A stretch of 64,000 nucleotides of DNA, taken from contig NZ_CP139148.1 in assembly GCF_034058155.1 (NCBI RefSeq), forward strand, positions 558,001 through 622,000. Reading direction: 5' to 3'. Under the pieces are notes generated by a model, which did no database searches, was not told the origin of the DNA, and worked only from the letters and a program-made list of their open reading frames with translations. Positions 63,091 to 64,000 of this stretch are shown piece by piece (the stretch's first letter is position 1; the number at the start of each line of letters is the position of its first letter). The translations under genes and the position numbers were made by a program. Source of the DNA: Flavobacterium sp. KACC 22761. Its GTDB lineage: Bacteria > Bacteroidota > Bacteroidia > Flavobacteriales > Flavobacteriaceae.

Positions 63091-64000
63091 TTATTTTACG
63101 TCCCAGAAAATTTTGGTACTTAAATTATCATTTGCTTTTACAGTATTGTAATTTGCAGTGTTGTAAACACTTTCAGAAGTTGGGTATGTCCAACGTGTTG
63201 GAGGTGTTTTTCTAACAGAACTTGTTTCATCTTCCATGAAAGTTAATGCAGGAAGTTTCAATCTTCTTTGTTCAGCCCAAGCTTCATCAGCTTGCATGAT
63301 GTTGAAGTGAATGTACTTTTGGAAAGCAATTAACTGCAACTGCGCTGCTGCTGTAGTAGCTCCTGCAAAGTTGATTTTAAGAATATAAGCATCAATTTCA
63401 GCTGCAGTTGGCTCTGAAGTTGGCTTCCAAGTTAAATCATCTGCTTTATCTCCTAATCTTACATAGTATTCGATAGATTGTCTGATCGCTTTTTCGAAAT
63501 GTATTTTTGCAGTAGTTGCATTACCATTTCTTGAATAGTACTCCGCAAGAAGCAAGTTCATTTCTGCAGCATTCACTAATGTACCAGGCAACCAGTCATT
63601 TCTACTGATTACAGATCTGTTGTAGATTGCAATTTTACCATCAGTAAGCAATTGATCTTGCGCTCCTGAAGTCAATGATGGATCAAGTCCTACATAAGTT
63701 GTTGCATTTACTCCTTTTTCAAACAACCACTTCTCACGAGGATCTAGATTAGCATTCATGTGGTCAATCATAGGTTTTGGGGCAACGTTATTGTTAGATG
63801 TTTCTAAAGCATCAAAGAAGCCCGAAGTATCTAAATCTGTATCCTGAGTATATACTTTGAAAGCAACGTTTTCTGAATTCTCATCCACGATTTTTCCTTC
63901 TGCAATAATTTCAGCGATTTCAGTATTTGCTCTTGAAGCTAAAGATGAAACTCCAGATACTCTGTTTAAGATTCTTAAACGCAATGAGTTACAATAGTTT
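63091..64000 (-). CDS. SusD/RagB-family outer-membrane lipoprotein, 5' end beyond window
   Basis: About 303 C-terminal residues, open to the right edge. The frame continues upstream of the first Met as NYCNSLRLRILNRVSG, a typical SusD helix; then NAAEMNLLLAEYYSRNGNAT (TPR-like) and QADEAWAEQRRLKLPALTFM and TRWTYPTSESVYN at the C-terminus. SusD proteins sit on the cell surface over a SusC TonB receptor and capture glycans or peptides. Its SusC partner should lie just past the window end. It converges with the PNGase-GH29-M28 unit. Confidence 0.9.
   Translation of the reverse strand, partial: NYCNSLRLRILNRVSGVSSLASRANTEIAEIIAEGKIVDENSENVAFKVYTQDTDLDTSGFFDALETSNNNVAPKPMIDHMNANLDPREKWLFEKGVNATTYVGLDPSLTSGAQDQLLTDGKIAIYNRSVISRNDWLPGTLVNAAEMNLLLAEYYSRNGNATTAKIHFEKAIRQSIEYYVRLGDKADDLTWKPTSEPTAAEIDAYILKINFAGATTAAAQLQLIAFQKYIHFNIMQADEAWAEQRRLKLPALTFMEDETSSVRKTPPTRWTYPTSESVYNTANYNTVKANDNLSTKIFWDVK

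Overview
The window comes from a low-GC Bacteroidota chromosome, most likely a Flavobacterium or close relative. Supporting signs are gliding-clade families (DUF4199, DUF4290, DUF5686, PepSY-like, GLPGLI, SusD), starts without Shine-Dalgarno sequences, and several promoters of the type TTG-N18/19-TAnnTTTG. The 6S-like RNA after zapA also matches flavobacteria.

Regions: (1) 1-5986: porin plus DASS anion transporter, an ABC-F ATPase, a small PepSY-like secreted protein set between two copies of a palindromic repeat, and a GlmU-like protein. (2) 6275-12831: ribosomal protein L31, a DUF4199/glycosyltransferase pair, phosphoglucomutase, an MsbA-like exporter and a DUF2971 protein. (3) 12993-20495: a lipoprotein, TonB-dependent receptor plus M23 peptidase, then a cell-division/RNA block of a ZapB-like coiled coil, zapA, 6S RNA and rny. 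(4) 20573-32993: PAS histidine kinase, xerD, four small outer-membrane barrels (one without a start codon), aroQ, a DUF5686 protein, a CDF metal exporter, murA with Asp in place of the fosfomycin-target Cys, DUF4290 and DUF493. (5) 33417-41150: esterase-like hydrolase, an unknown protein, an AAA kinase-like protein, recQ-fmt, HU, YqgE, a class IV aminotransferase, a START-like protein and tRNA-Met. (6) 41479-44061: a Ycf48-like lipoprotein and an intact IS3-family element with 27-bp ends and a 3-bp target duplication.

(7) 44055-64000 is the most interesting part: a glycoprotein/N-glycan and L-fucose utilisation locus. A SusD-like protein (cut by the window end), an M28 peptidase, a GH29 alpha-L-fucosidase, a PNGase F-type amidase with an extra N-terminal domain, GH3, GH92 (alpha-mannosidase family) and GH20 (beta-N-acetylhexosaminidase) would take N-glycans off proteins and trim them. 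A seven-gene operon (fucP, UxaA-family dehydratase, SDR, lutA, lutB, lutC, FAH-family hydrolase) would import the released fucose, split the derived acid into pyruvate and L-lactate, and oxidise the lactate to a second pyruvate. The first two steps (fucose dehydrogenase, lactonase) are not in the window. The IS element has landed in the stop codon of the GH20 gene and cut it off from its terminator.

Intergenic DNA is rich in short palindromic repeats and CTAAGAT-type heptamer arrays. No CRISPR array, rRNA, prophage or replication origin was seen. All functional calls rest on reading motifs by eye; no database search was run.
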